A DNA stretch of 64,000 nucleotides from Nonomuraea wenchangensis (GTDB lineage: Bacteria; Actinomycetota; Actinomycetes; Streptosporangiales; Streptosporangiaceae): contig NZ_FOHX01000004.1 in assembly GCF_900111685.1 (NCBI RefSeq), positions 639,304-703,303 of the forward strand. The letters run 5' to 3'. Both the position numbers and the translations under genes were made by a program. The notes under the pieces were generated by a model, which had not been told where the DNA came from, searched no databases, and saw only the letters and a program-made list of their open reading frames with translations. Numbering within the stretch: the first letter of the stretch is position 1; the number at the start of each line of letters is the position of its first letter. Positions 16,673-25,453 of the stretch are shown in pieces.

Positions 16673-17539
16673 TCAGTTGGCAGATTCCAGCTGTTGCATT
16701 GACTTCCACCGCAGGATGACCCGCTGATACATGGCGTAGGCAAGTTCTTCTTGACCCGTGTCCAGGCCCGTCAGGGCCGCCGCCATCTCCGCGACCGACT
16801 GGTCGGCCTGCAGCGCGTCGTCGTCCATGAGGTGCACCAGCCCGCCGTAGTCCAGCTCGACGAGGGAGTGCGGATGGAACTCCTCCAGCCACCGGGCGAT
16901 CTCCTCCACCTCGAAGCCGGCCGCGAGGTCGCCGAGGTGCTTGCGCAGGACGTTGAGCGCCCGCGCCGCCCGCCTCCTGGCCTGCGCCATGGAGGTGACG
17001 TAGATGAGGTTGCGCCCCGTAGCGGTCGTCTTCACATCCTGTCCAGGAACGGAGGAGCCGAGCACCAGCCAGCGCTCGTTCCCATCAAACGGCACGAACC
17101 ACGACGGCGGGACGTGCCACGCCGTGGTGCGGATGTGCGTACGCAACGCCGACGATCCGGCCTTCCGTTTGAACCGGTCGAAGTCGTCGGCGACGCGGTC
17201 GGCGACGTTGCGCGGGACGAGGTGGTCCATCAGCTTCTGCGGAGTGGCCCCACGCCGCCGTGAGAAGGCCAGCCAGGAGCGCAACCGGGTCTGCCAGGGG
17301 CAGACGTACAGGCGGTCCTCAACGCGCCGTAGATAGGCGTTGGGGCTCTCCTGGGCGGGAACGGGTTGAGGGGGCATGCCGAGCAGGCGCATCACCGACT
17401 CGTCGTGCTCCGCACTGAGCGCGTTGGCTCGGCGCGGGCGGTCACGTGAGTCGGCGTAGTCGGCCCACACCTTGCGCTCGGACTCGGCGAACGCGGTCAG
17501 TGGCTCATAGACGCGGAGGTAGGCGGCATAGGGCAGCAC
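16673..17539 (-). CDS. Conserved actinobacterial protein of unknown function
   Basis: 288 residues, GTG start at 17539 without a clear SD, so the start is uncertain. It is a soluble, helix-rich protein with many Arg and Trp residues. Fixed-looking segments are [43 protein letters not shown] and [23 protein letters not shown], ending in [25 protein letters not shown] helices. I recognise no catalytic or DNA-binding motif. It lies between bldC and the divergent dehydrogenase gene, a position seen for an unnamed gene in relatives. Function unknown. Confidence 0.7.
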   Translation of the reverse strand: MLPYAAYLRVYEPLTAFAESERKVWADYADSRDRPRRANALSAEHDESVMRLLGMPPQPVPAQESPNAYLRRVEDRLYVCPWQTRLRSWLAFSRRRGATPQKLMDHLVPRNVADRVADDFDRFKRKAGSSALRTHIRTTAWHVPPSWFVPFDGNERWLVLGSSVPGQDVKTTATGRNLIYVTSMAQARRRAARALNVLRKHLGDLAAGFEVEEIARWLEEFHPHSLVELDYGGLVHLMDDDALQADQSVAEMAAALTGLDTGQEELAYAMYQRVILRWKSMQQLESAN

Positions 17540-17649
17540 GGAGGAATCGTGTCACGAAGCGAACCTCCATCGCATCGTTGTGCCGTCACTACAGTGTCAG
17601 TGTGATCTCCGTCGCGAAGAAGCGGCGGACCGGACAGGGAGTCACCACC

Positions 17650-18729
17650 GTGACCGACGTCTTCGGCTCGTCCCACAAGGACGTGCATGAGCAGGTCGTC
17701 TTCTGCGCCGACGAGCAGAGCGGCCTGCGCGCCATCATCGCCATCCACAACACCGCGCTCGGGCCGGCGCTGGGTGGCACACGTTTCTATCCCTACGACA
17801 GCGAGCAGGCGGCCCTCACCGACGTGCTCAACCTGGCCAAGGGCATGGCCTACAAGAACGCCCTCGCCGGCCTCGACCACGGCGGCGGCAAGGCCGTCAT
17901 CATCGGCGACCCAGCCAAGGACAAGAGCGAGGCGCTGCTGCGCGCGTACGGCAGGTTCGTCGAGTCGCTGGGCGGGCGCTACTACACCGCCTGCGACGTC
18001 GGCACCTACAGCGAGGACATGGACGTCGTCGCCCGCGAGTCGCGCTTCGTGACCGGCCGGACCGTCGCGCACGGCGGCGCCGGCGACTCCTCCATCCTCA
18101 CCGCTTACGGCGTCTTCCAGGGCATGCGCGCCTCCGCCGAGCTCGTCTACGGCACGCCGTCCCTGCGCGGCCGGCGGGTGGGCGTCGAGGGCGTGGGCAA
18201 GGTCGGCCACCGCCTGGTCGAGCTGCTGCGCGAGGACGGCGCCGAGGTCGTGGTCTGCGACGTCAACCCCGAGGCCGTCGAGCGGGTGCGCCTGCGCCAC
18301 CCCGAGGTCGAGGTGGTGGCCGACGCGGCGGCGCTGACGGCGGCCGACCTCGACGTCTTCTCGCCCTGCGCGCTGGGCGGGGCGCTCGACGACACGACGG
18401 TGGCCGCGCTGCGCGCCAGGATCGTCTGCGGCGCGGCCAACAACCAGCTCGCGCACGCCGGCGTCGAGAAGCAGCTCGCCGAGCGCGGCATCCTCTACGC
18501 GCCCGACTACGTCGTCAACTCGGGCGGCGTCATCCAGGTGTCCGACGAGATCGGCGGCTTCGACATGGAGCGGGCGCGGGCCAAGGCGGCCCAGATCTAC
18601 GACACGACTTTGAAGATCTTCCGAATCGCTGCGGATGAGGGAGTTCCCCCGGCCGTCGCAGCGGATAGGCTGGCGGAGCGCAGAATGTCGGAAGTCGGGC
18701 GTATTCGGGCCATTTGGCTCGGCCAGTGA
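17650..18729 (+). CDS. vdh: Valine/leucine dehydrogenase (Glu/Leu/Phe/Val dehydrogenase family)
   Basis: 359 residues from the GTG at 17650; a GTG at 17602 is in frame but gives an unrelated extension. Catalytic lysines are at 69 ([10 protein letters not shown]) and 81 (DHGGGKAVI), and the NAD-binding motif [12 protein letters not shown] is near 180. [18 protein letters not shown] and [11 protein letters not shown] are typical of leucine/valine dehydrogenases. It converts branched-chain amino acids to 2-oxoacids with release of ammonia. The products are substrates for a branched-chain 2-oxoacid dehydrogenase such as the complex at 43505-47060. Placement near bldC matches Streptomyces. Confidence 0.92.
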   Translation: MTDVFGSSHKDVHEQVVFCADEQSGLRAIIAIHNTALGPALGGTRFYPYDSEQAALTDVLNLAKGMAYKNALAGLDHGGGKAVIIGDPAKDKSEALLRAYGRFVESLGGRYYTACDVGTYSEDMDVVARESRFVTGRTVAHGGAGDSSILTAYGVFQGMRASAELVYGTPSLRGRRVGVEGVGKVGHRLVELLREDGAEVVVCDVNPEAVERVRLRHPEVEVVADAAALTAADLDVFSPCALGGALDDTTVAALRARIVCGAANNQLAHAGVEKQLAERGILYAPDYVVNSGGVIQVSDEIGGFDMERARAKAAQIYDTTLKIFRIAADEGVPPAVAADRLAERRMSEVGRIRAIWLGQ

Positions 18730-18843
18730 CGCCCCCCGCCCATCCGACGTACCGAGCTGGGCACAAAACAGGTACGGTAATAGGCGAACGATAGGCTGAC
18801 GTCCAAAGTCAGGCGGCGTCAGTGTGTGGTGCGTTAGCGACGA

Positions 18844-18874
18844 GGGGTCGGGGACGACCCCGACGAGGGGGTCG
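18844..18874 (+). other. Possible alternative-helix leader at the DUF3073 ribosome binding site
   Basis: CGACCCC (18855-18861) can pair with GGGGTCG upstream (18844-18850) or with GGGGTCG downstream (18868-18874), which contains the SD GAGGGGG. The two seven-base helices exclude each other. This could be a translation switch or simple GC bias. Confidence 0.3.
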
Positions 18875-18879
18875 AGCCA

Positions 18880-19101
18880 ATGGGGCGCGGCCGAGCAAAG
18901 GCCAAGCAGGTCAAGGTTGCTCGCCAGCTGAAGTACAACAGCGGTGGCACGGATCTTGACCGTCTTCGCGACGAACTCGGGGTCGGAGACTCCAGCAATG
19001 ACGACGCCGACGACCGCAACGACGAGCTGGCGGATCGCTATGCCGATTACGCCGACGACTACGGCACCGATGACGACGATCGTCCGTCCGGCCGCCGATA
19101 G
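18880..19101 (+). CDS. DUF3073 family protein
   Basis: 73 residues. The N-terminal half is the family signature, strongly basic (MGRGRAKAKQVKVARQLKY) and then NSGGTDLDRLRDEL. The C-terminal half is almost entirely Asp, Asn, Tyr and Arg and is probably disordered. This charge-divided layout is typical of the actinobacterial DUF3073 family, which has no known function. The basic part could bind RNA or acidic partners (inference). It has a strong SD preceded by a possible folded leader. Confidence 0.88.
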   Translation: MGRGRAKAKQVKVARQLKYNSGGTDLDRLRDELGVGDSSNDDADDRNDELADRYADYADDYGTDDDDRPSGRR

Positions 19102-19121
19102 GCGCACTCTGGTTACATGAT

Positions 19122-19188
19122 CGAGGGCCCGGCGTTCGCGCCGGATCCTCGACTCATGCGCGTCGGGCCCCACGGGTGACCGTGGGGC
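19122..19188. terminator. Two hairpins between convergent genes
   Basis: Hairpin 1 (19122-19151) has CGAGG/CCTCG outer arms and CCGGCG/CGCCGG inner arms closed by a TTCG tetraloop. Hairpin 2 (19167-19188) is GCCCCACGG-GTGA-CCGTGGGGC followed by TT. They end the DUF3073 gene and, from the other strand, the hydrolase gene. Confidence 0.75.
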
Positions 19189-19192
19189 TTCG

Positions 19193-20056
19193 TCATGCCC
19201 GCTTGTTGTCGGCGTCGACTTCGTCGGCGTCGAGTTCGCCGAGGAAGCGGGCGATCAGCGGGGCGATCTCCGGCAGCCTCTCCTCCAGCGCGAAGTGCCC
19301 GGTGTCCAGCACGTGCACCTCCGCCTCCGGCACGTCCCGCCGGTAGGCGTGCGCGCCGGCCTCCGGGAAGATCGCGTCGCCCCGCCCCCAGAGCACCAGC
19401 GTGGGCGGGCGGTGCTCGCGCAGCCACGCCTGCCAGGCGGGATACAGCTTCACGTTGTTCCGGTAGTCGTGGGCGAGCGCGAGCTGGGCCTCCTTGCGCC
19501 CGGGCAGGTCGAGAAAGTGCTGGTCGAGGGTCCAGCCGTCGGGCGACACGCGTGACGGGTCGGCGGTGCCGTCCTCGTACTGCGAGCGCGTGACCGCGAG
19601 GGTGAACAGCTCCGCGGGCGGCTCGGCGATGGTCTTTCGGGCCAGGTCCGACAGGCCCTCCTCGTAGGCGTTGGCGTTCTGGACGATGAGCGCGGCGATC
19701 CACTCGGGATGCCGCTGTGCCACCCGGAAGCCGACCGGGCCGCCGAAGTCGAAGGCGTACCAGGCGAAGCGGGTCAGGCCGAGCGCCTGGACGAAGCCCT
19801 CCACGACGTCGGCGAGGCCGTCGAAGGAGTGGACGAAGCCGTCGGGGACGCGCGTGTGCCCGAAGCCCGGGTAGTCCGGGGCGATCAGCCGGAAACGGCC
19901 GCCCAGCGCGTCCATGAGCCGCCTGTACTGGTGCGAGGCGGACGGGAAACCGTGCAGCAGGAGCACGGGCAGCGCGTCGCGCGGGCCCGCCTCGCGGTAG
20001 AAGACCTGGACGCCGGCCACGTCCACGAACCCGTGCCGCACCTCGGGGATTTCCAT
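19193..20056 (-). CDS. Alpha/beta hydrolase, haloalkane dehalogenase/epoxide hydrolase-like
   Basis: 287 residues from the ATG at 20056 with SD AGAGG; ten open codons upstream are excluded because they lie in the operator. The oxyanion motif HGFPSASHQYR is near 33. The nucleophile elbow is AFDFGGPVG near 102-110, so the nucleophile is Asp, as in dehalogenases and epoxide hydrolases. A late acid in WGRGDAIFPE and the catalytic His in DTGHFALEE complete the triad. The substrate is unknown. It is divergent from a CGNR regulator across an 11-base inverted repeat that overlaps its start codon, so control by that regulator is likely. Confidence 0.87.
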   Translation of the reverse strand: MEIPEVRHGFVDVAGVQVFYREAGPRDALPVLLLHGFPSASHQYRRLMDALGGRFRLIAPDYPGFGHTRVPDGFVHSFDGLADVVEGFVQALGLTRFAWYAFDFGGPVGFRVAQRHPEWIAALIVQNANAYEEGLSDLARKTIAEPPAELFTLAVTRSQYEDGTADPSRVSPDGWTLDQHFLDLPGRKEAQLALAHDYRNNVKLYPAWQAWLREHRPPTLVLWGRGDAIFPEAGAHAYRRDVPEAEVHVLDTGHFALEERLPEIAPLIARFLGELDADEVDADNKRA

Positions 20057-20093
20057 AACTAATGCCTCTTTCGCTCGAAGATGCATTAGTTAT
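20055..20093. promoter_or_regulatory. Inverted repeat operator between hydrolase and CGNR regulator
   Basis: Perfect arms ATAACTAATGC (20055-20065) and GCATTAGTTAT (20083-20093), 17 bases apart. A further half site GCATTAG lies at 20131-20137, directly before the CGNR gene. The left arm covers the start codon of the hydrolase. Confidence 0.65.
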
Positions 20094-20142
20094 AGCCATG
20101 CGGCCACTAACGGGTCAATGGCCGCAGGTAGCATTAGGTCGT

Positions 20143-20688
20143 ATGGAGCTGCTGATCGGTGAGCCGCTGGCGCTGGACCTGCTCAACACCCGCACCCACG
20201 ACCTCGACGTCCTCGACACGCCCGGCGACTTCCAGACATGGCTGGCCCGCCAGGCCGGGCGGCTCGACCCGCCGTCCGGGCCGCTCACGCCGGAGGGGCT
20301 GGCCGCCGTACGACGGCTGCGCGGGCACGTGGCGGCGGCGCTCGACGCCGTGCGCGCGGGAGACCCGCCCCCTGACGCGGCGCTCGCCGCGATCAACGAG
20401 GCCGCCCGCGCCGCCCCGGCGCACCGCGTGCTGGAGTGGCGCGACGGCGGCCCGCGCGTGCGTGCGGAGCGTGACGGCGAGGCCCCGGCCGCGCTGCTCG
20501 CGCAGCTCGCCGAGGCCGCCGTGGACCTGCTCGCGGACCCGGCCGCCCGCCGCGTGCGCGGCTGCGAGGGGCCCGGCTGCCTGCTGCTCTTCCTGCCCGC
20601 CCACCCGCGCCGCCGCTGGTGCTCGCCCGACCTGTGCGGCAACCGGGTGCGGGTGGCCCGGCACTACCGCCGGCACAAGGAGGCGTGA
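20143..20688 (+). CDS. ABATE-domain / CGNR zinc-finger regulator
   Basis: 181 residues from the ATG at 20143. The N-terminal ABATE domain (about 1-130) starts GEPLALDLLNTRTHD. The C-terminal zinc finger has CEGPGC, then CSPDLCGNRVRVARHYRRH, the CGNR signature that gives the family its name. These proteins are thought to be ligand-responsive transcription factors. The gene is divergent from the alpha/beta hydrolase, with a clear operator between them. A TAGCAT -10-like element ends about eight bases before the ATG, so the mRNA may have almost no leader. Confidence 0.9.
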   Translation: MELLIGEPLALDLLNTRTHDLDVLDTPGDFQTWLARQAGRLDPPSGPLTPEGLAAVRRLRGHVAAALDAVRAGDPPPDAALAAINEAARAAPAHRVLEWRDGGPRVRAERDGEAPAALLAQLAEAAVDLLADPAARRVRGCEGPGCLLLFLPAHPRRRWCSPDLCGNRVRVARHYRRHKEA

Positions 20689-20781
20689 CCCCCGCCGCTC
20701 AGCGGCAGCGGGCGGTCAGCGGTGGCCGGCCGGGCCGGGCGGCGGTGCCGGGCCGGGCGGTGGTGGCGGGCCTGGCGCTGC

Positions 20782-21822
20782 TCAGCGGTAGTGGGCCTGG
20801 CCCGTGCCCTCGACGATCTCGCCCAGCACCCAGGCCGGCAGCCCGCGCCCGGCGAGCAGGCGGAGCGCCGCGTCGGCCGCGTCGGGCGCGACCACGGCGG
20901 CCATGCCGACGCCCAGGTTGAACGTACGGTCCATGTCCTCCTGCGCCACCCGGCCGTGGCCCGCCAGCACCTCGAAGATCGCCGGCGGCGTCCAGGACGA
21001 GCGGTCGAGCACCGCGTCCAGGCCGGACGGCAGCGAGCGGGACAGGTTGCCCTCGACGCCGCCCCCGGTGATGTGCGCGTAGGCGTGGACCTCGACGGAG
21101 CGGGCCAGCTCCAGGCAGTCGAGCGAGTAGATGCGGGTCGGCTCCAGCAGCTCCTCGCCGAGCGGACGGCCCAGCTCGGGCAGCTCCGCGTCGAGCGACA
21201 GCCCGGCCTCCCGCAGGACGTGGCGGACCAGCGAGTAGCCGTTGGAGTGGACGCCGGAGGAGGCGAGGCCCAGCACGACGTCGCCCGCGCGCACGCGGTC
21301 GGGGCCGAGCAGCGCGTCGGCCTCCACGACGCCCGTGCCGGCACCGGCGAGGTCGTACTCGTCGGCGTCCATCGCGCCCGGGTGCTCGGCCGTCTCGCCG
21401 CCCACGAGCGCCGCCCCGGCCAGCCGGCAGCCCTCGGCGACGCCGCCCACGATCTCGGCGACCCGCTCGGGCACCACCTTGCCGCAGGCGATGTAGTCGG
21501 TCATGAACAGCGGCTCGGCCCCGCACACCACCAGGTCGTCGAGGACCATGCCGACGAGGTCGATGCCGATCGTGTCGTGCTTGCCGTACTGCTGGGCGAT
21601 CATGACCTTGGTGCCCACGCCGTCGGTCGAGGTGGCGAGCAGCGGCCGCCGGTAGCGCAGCAGCGCCGAGGCGTCGAACAGGCCGGCGAAGCCGCTGGCG
21701 TCGTCGACGACCTCGGGCCGGCGCGAGCGCGCGACCTTGTCCTTCATCAGCTCGACGGCCCGCTCGCCGGCGGCGATGTCGACGCCCGCGGCCTCGTAGG
21801 TGCTCGCTCTGCGCTCGCTCAC
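20782..21822 (-). CDS. purM: Phosphoribosylformylglycinamidine cyclo-ligase
   Basis: 346 residues from the GTG at 21822 (SD GGAGAG), overlapping the purF stop by four bases (GTGA). It closes FGAM to aminoimidazole ribotide, step five of purine synthesis. Signatures are ATSTDGVGTKVMIA, DLVGMVLDDLVVCGAEPLFMTDYIACG, GGETAEHPGAM, DVVLGLASSGVHSNGYSLVR and HITGGGVEGNL. The C-terminal domain ends AHYR. The gap after it (20689-20781) is a low-complexity run of GGCCGGGC units without a gene. Confidence 0.96.
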   Translation of the reverse strand: MSERRASTYEAAGVDIAAGERAVELMKDKVARSRRPEVVDDASGFAGLFDASALLRYRRPLLATSTDGVGTKVMIAQQYGKHDTIGIDLVGMVLDDLVVCGAEPLFMTDYIACGKVVPERVAEIVGGVAEGCRLAGAALVGGETAEHPGAMDADEYDLAGAGTGVVEADALLGPDRVRAGDVVLGLASSGVHSNGYSLVRHVLREAGLSLDAELPELGRPLGEELLEPTRIYSLDCLELARSVEVHAYAHITGGGVEGNLSRSLPSGLDAVLDRSSWTPPAIFEVLAGHGRVAQEDMDRTFNLGVGMAAVVAPDAADAALRLLAGRGLPAWVLGEIVEGTGQAHYR

Positions 21823-23255
21823 GCCTTGCTCTCCAAAACGAACTTGCCGACGTTGTCCTGGTCGATCGCGATCGGGTAGTCGCCGGTGAAACAGGCCCGG
21901 CACAGGCGCTCGGCCGGCAGCGTGGTGGCCTTCGTCAGGCCCTCCAGCGAGATGTAGCCGAGCGAGTCGGCGCCGAGCGAGGCCCGGATCTCCTCGACCG
22001 TCAGCGAGCCCGCGATCAGCTCGGCCCGGGTGGCGAAGTCGATGCCGTAGAAGCACGGCCAGGCGACCGGCGGCGAGGAGATGCGTACGTGCACCTCGCG
22101 CGCCCCCGCCTCGCGCAGCATCTTGACGATGGCCCGCTGGGTGTTGCCGCGCACGATCGAGTCGTCCACGACGACCAGGCGCTTGCCCTCGACGACCTCG
22201 CGCAGCGGGTTGAGCTTCAGCCGGATGCCGAGCTGGCGGATGGTCTGCGACGGCTGGATGAAGGTGCGGCCGACGTAGGAGTTCTTGACCAGGCCCTGCC
22301 CGTAGGGGATGCCGCTCTCCTCGGCGTAGCCGACGGCGGCGGGGGTGCCGGACTCGGGGGTGGGAATGACGAGGTCGGCCTCCACCGGGTGTTCGCGGGC
22401 CAGCACCCGGCCCACCTCGACCCGGGTGACCTGGACGCCGCGCCCGGCGATCGTGGTGTCGGGGCGGGCGAGGTAGACGTACTCGAACAGGCAGCCCTTG
22501 GGCTCGGCCAGCGCGAAGCGGCGCGAGCGCACGCCGCGCTCGTCGATGGTGAGCAGCTCGCCCGGCTCGATCTCGCGGACGAACGTGGCGCCCACGATGT
22601 CGAGCGCCGCCGTCTCGGAGGCGACCACCCAGCCGCGCTCCAGGCGGCCGAGCACCAGCGGGCGGATGCCCTGCGGGTCGCGGGCCGCGTAGAGGGTCTT
22701 CTCGTCCATGAACACCAGCGAGTAGGCGCCCTTGACCTGCGGCAGCAGCTCGGCGGCGGAGTCCTCGATGCTGCGGGTGCGGTCCTGCGCGAGCAGCGTG
22801 GTCAGGACCTCGGTGTCGGTGGTGGCCCTGGTGGACCCCGGCGCGAGGCGCTCGGCCAGCACCGGGGTGTTGATCAGGTTGCCGTTGTGTGCGAGCGCGA
22901 GCCCGCCGACCTCCGTGGAGCTCAGCGTGGGCTGCGCGTTCTCCCACACGCTCGATCCGGTCGTGGAGTAGCGGCAGTGGCCGATGGCCAGGTGGCCCCG
23001 CAGGGTGCCCAGCACGGACTCGTCGAAGACCTGGGAGACCAGACCCATGTCCTTGTAGACGAGTATGCGGCTGCCCTCACTGGCCGCGATGCCCGCGGAC
23101 TCCTGGCCGCGGTGCTGCAACGCGTACAGCCCGTAGTAGGTGAGCTTGGAAACTTCCTCGCCTGGTGCCCAGACGCCGAAGACGCCGCAGGCGTCTTTCG
23201 GCGCGCGGTCGTGGGGGTCCAGGTCATGGCCGAGCCGGCCGTCGCCCTTCAGCAC
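21819..23255 (-). CDS. purF: Amidophosphoribosyltransferase
   Basis: 478 residues from the GTG at 23255, which gives the usual start MLKGDGRLGHDL; the frame is open 13 codons further up without support. It makes phosphoribosylamine from PRPP and glutamine, the first committed step of purine synthesis. A short propeptide ends before catalytic Cys23 (DACGVFGVW). The Ntn-type glutaminase motifs LQHRGQESAGIA and AHNGNLINT follow. The PRTase loop is VVVDDSIVRGNTQR, and FeS-cluster-type cysteines occur in WPCFYGID and RLCRACFTGDY. Translationally coupled to purM downstream. Confidence 0.96.
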   Translation of the reverse strand: MLKGDGRLGHDLDPHDRAPKDACGVFGVWAPGEEVSKLTYYGLYALQHRGQESAGIAASEGSRILVYKDMGLVSQVFDESVLGTLRGHLAIGHCRYSTTGSSVWENAQPTLSSTEVGGLALAHNGNLINTPVLAERLAPGSTRATTDTEVLTTLLAQDRTRSIEDSAAELLPQVKGAYSLVFMDEKTLYAARDPQGIRPLVLGRLERGWVVASETAALDIVGATFVREIEPGELLTIDERGVRSRRFALAEPKGCLFEYVYLARPDTTIAGRGVQVTRVEVGRVLAREHPVEADLVIPTPESGTPAAVGYAEESGIPYGQGLVKNSYVGRTFIQPSQTIRQLGIRLKLNPLREVVEGKRLVVVDDSIVRGNTQRAIVKMLREAGAREVHVRISSPPVAWPCFYGIDFATRAELIAGSLTVEEIRASLGADSLGYISLEGLTKATTLPAERLCRACFTGDYPIAIDQDNVGKFVLESKA

Positions 23256-23306
23256 ATGGTTCAGTCTAGGTCGGCGTCTTCCGTGCTCGCGCATCCGGGT
23301 ACGCCA

Positions 23307-24053
23307 TCACACCGCGTGCGATGACCTGCCCGCATTCGAACCGTCGCGGACCAGCTCGCCCGTGACGTTGCGGTTGGCGGCCGAGCCGAGGAAGACGATC
23401 AGGGCGGCCATGTCCTCGGCCGTGGACAGGCGGCGGCTCGGCGTGCGGGCGGCGATCTCGTCGAGCACGGCCTGGGGGATCGGCCGCCGGGAGTCGGTGA
23501 GCGTGAGGCCGGCGACCGCCACGTTGACCAGGATGCCGTCCCGGCCCGCCTCCCAGGCGAGGGCGCGGGCCATGCCGTGCAGGGCCATCTTGGCGGTGCC
23601 GTACGGGCCGGGGCCCGGCACGCCCTCCTCGGCGACCCCCGACGAGACGAACACGATCCGGCCGAACCCGCGCCGCCGCATCTCCGGCAGCACCGCCTGG
23701 ACGAGCAGCGCGTTGCCGACGACGTTGGCGTGCAGGGCCGCGGTCCACTCGGCGGCGGGCACGTCCTCGAACGGCATGCTGCCCGGCATGACCCCGCCCC
23801 AGCGGACGGCGTTGGCCACCAGCGCGTCCACGGGCCCGGCCTGGGCGACGGCGGCGGCGATGGTGGCGTGGTCCGAAAGGTCGAGGCGGACGGCCGCCGC
23901 CTCGCCGCCTTCGGCCTCGACGCGCTTGACGACCTCGGCCGCGCGGTCGGGGCCGGTGTTGTAGGTGAGGGTGACGCGGGCGCCGGTCCTGGCGTACGCG
24001 AGAGCGGTCGCGGCGCCGATGCCGGACGATCCGCCCGTGATGAGGACGTGCAT
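23307..24053 (-). CDS. Short-chain dehydrogenase/reductase
   Basis: 248 residues with SD GGAG. The cofactor loop TGGSSGIG is at 6-13, an NAG-type position is changed to VANAVRWGG, and the catalytic set is VSSGVAE and YGTAK. The C-terminus is LVRDGSNAGRSSHAV. The family covers 3-oxoacyl reductases and many secondary-metabolite reductases, so the substrate cannot be named. Two adjacent TTAG-N4-CTAA palindromes lie 22 bases before its start, in the divergent spacer shared with the hydrolase at 24191, and a MarR gene follows that hydrolase. Induction through MarR is a reasonable guess. Confidence 0.88.
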   Translation of the reverse strand: MHVLITGGSSGIGAATALAYARTGARVTLTYNTGPDRAAEVVKRVEAEGGEAAAVRLDLSDHATIAAAVAQAGPVDALVANAVRWGGVMPGSMPFEDVPAAEWTAALHANVVGNALLVQAVLPEMRRRGFGRIVFVSSGVAEEGVPGPGPYGTAKMALHGMARALAWEAGRDGILVNVAVAGLTLTDSRRPIPQAVLDEIAARTPSRRLSTAEDMAALIVFLGSAANRNVTGELVRDGSNAGRSSHAV

Positions 24054-24075
24054 TTGGGGGCTCCTTCAGCTCAAA

Positions 24076-24099
24076 TTAGCCGACTAATTAGCCAGCTAA
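24076..24099. promoter_or_regulatory. Two abutting TTAG-N4-CTAA palindromes in the SDR/hydrolase spacer
   Basis: TTAGCCGACTAA (24076-24087) is followed directly by TTAGCCAGCTAA (24088-24099). They are placed to block or activate the SDR promoter and perhaps that of the divergent hydrolase. The sites have the look of MarR- or TetR-type operators. Confidence 0.6.
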
Positions 24100-24190
24100 C
24101 CAGAAGAGGGCGCACCGGGGCAAGCTGGACTCGTCCAGGGCCCGCGAAGCGCACAGGAATCAGCGCCGGCGAGACCTCGTTCACGCCTGC

Positions 24191-24862
24191 ATGACGACCT
24201 TCGTTCTCGTCCCCGGCGGCTGGCGCGGCGGCTGGTACTTCTCCGGCCTGGCCGACCGGCTCCGCACAGCCGGACACCGGGCGCTGACCGTCACCCCCAC
24301 CGGCGTCGGCGACCGCGCCCACCTGAGCTCCGCCAACGTCAATCTCGACACGCACATCGACGACGTGCTCGCCGTGCTCGCCGTCGAGCAGGTCGGCGAC
24401 GCCGTTCTCGTCGGGCACAGCTACGGCGGCATGGTGATCACCGGTGCCGCCGACCGTGCCCCTTCCGGTGTGGTGCGCCGCCTGGTCTACGCCGACGCCT
24501 ACGTACCCAAGGACGGCCAGTCCTGTTGGGACCTGACCACCGATGCCTACCGCGCCCTGTTCCTGGACGGTGCGGCGGCGGACGGATATGCGGTCCAGCC
24601 GCCTCCCGGCCGAGACCCGCGCGTGACCGCGCATCCACTGGCCTCCTTCCTCCAGCGGATCCGGCTGGACGCGGCCGGCCTGCGTGACGTCAAGACCCGG
24701 GACTACGTGTATCTGTCCGGCTGGGACGGCACGCCGTTCACCGCCGTCCGTGACCGCCTGGCCGACGACCCGAACTGGCGGGTCCACACCCTGGACAGCG
24801 GCCATGACGTGTGGAGGGATGCTCCGCAGGAGTTCCTGGAGATCCTTCTGCTCGGCGAGTAG
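24191..24862 (+). CDS. Alpha/beta hydrolase (salicylate-esterase/EstB-like)
   Basis: 223 residues. It begins MTTFVLVPGGWRGGWYFSGLADRL, the oxyanion and lid pattern of the small plant-esterase-like branch of the fold. The nucleophile elbow is VGHSYGGMVI with Ser near 78. The third triad member is His in LDSGHDVWRDAP, and the acid lies after VYLSGWDGTPF. The protein is cytoplasmic, without a signal peptide. It shares an operator-bearing spacer with an SDR and is followed, convergently, by a MarR gene 41 bases on. The three may form one small detoxification or antibiotic-response locus (inference). Confidence 0.85.
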   Translation: MTTFVLVPGGWRGGWYFSGLADRLRTAGHRALTVTPTGVGDRAHLSSANVNLDTHIDDVLAVLAVEQVGDAVLVGHSYGGMVITGAADRAPSGVVRRLVYADAYVPKDGQSCWDLTTDAYRALFLDGAAADGYAVQPPPGRDPRVTAHPLASFLQRIRLDAAGLRDVKTRDYVYLSGWDGTPFTAVRDRLADDPNWRVHTLDSGHDVWRDAPQEFLEILLLGE

Positions 24863-24903
24863 CCACGGCTAGCCACGACATCGGTGCGGCCGGCCGCGGC
24901 AGG

Positions 24904-25311
24904 TCAGTGGCACCGGGCGCGGATCAGGCGCGACAGGACGTCGCGTTCGGTGGCGTCCAGGTCGCGCTGCAGGTCCTCGTCCAGCTCGTGCCAGATCCGC
25001 TCCACGGGGTCGCGCAGGGCCCTGCCCGCCTCGGTCAGGTGCACGCGGATGAGCCGCGGGCGGCCGGGGTCGGGGGAGCGGCGGACGAAACCGGCGCGTT
25101 CGAGCCGCTGGAGGGTCTTCGTGACCGTGGGCGGCTCGACGCCGAGGCGGGCGATCAGCTCGCTCTGCGTCAGGCCGTCCTCGCGCCAGAGCTGGTTGAG
25201 CAGCATCTCCTGTCCCACGTGCAGCCCGAGCGGCACCAGGGCGGCGGCGAGCTGGTTGCGGTGCCGTTTCATGAGCGTGATCAGCGCGTACGACAGGGTC
25301 TCGTCCAGCAT
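24904..25311 (-). CDS. MarR-family regulator
   Basis: 135 residues with the MarR winged HTH at about 45-100: LTQSELIARLGVEPPTVTKTLQRLERAGFVRRSPDPGRPRLIRVHLTEAGRAL. Flanking helices form the dimer interface. The DPGRPRLIRV wing is complete. MarR proteins lose DNA binding when a phenolic or oxidising ligand is present. No palindrome was noted in front of its own start; the best candidate operator is the double TTAG-N4-CTAA site at 24076-24099. Confidence 0.9.
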   Translation of the reverse strand: MLDETLSYALITLMKRHRNQLAAALVPLGLHVGQEMLLNQLWREDGLTQSELIARLGVEPPTVTKTLQRLERAGFVRRSPDPGRPRLIRVHLTEAGRALRDPVERIWHELDEDLQRDLDATERDVLSRLIRARCH

Positions 25312-25453
25312 GCCCTCATCTTGCCCGCCGCGTGCCGGTTGGGCGCATGGTGACCCAAGGATGAGCGCCCTTTTGCCGTGTCGCGTGGTTTAGCGAACGG
25401 CCTCCGCGAAAGGGTGAAGTGTCCGGATAGCAGACCGGTCGGGAGGCGCAGAC

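Noticed and set aside
20689..20781. Repeat-rich spacer after purM
   Set aside because: GGCCGGGC-type low complexity without a periodic unit, clear hairpin or reading frame of note.
20782..22947. Apparent N-terminal extension of purM into purF
   Set aside because: The extension is out-of-frame purF sequence. The GTG at 21822, with SD and a four-base overlap, is the true start.
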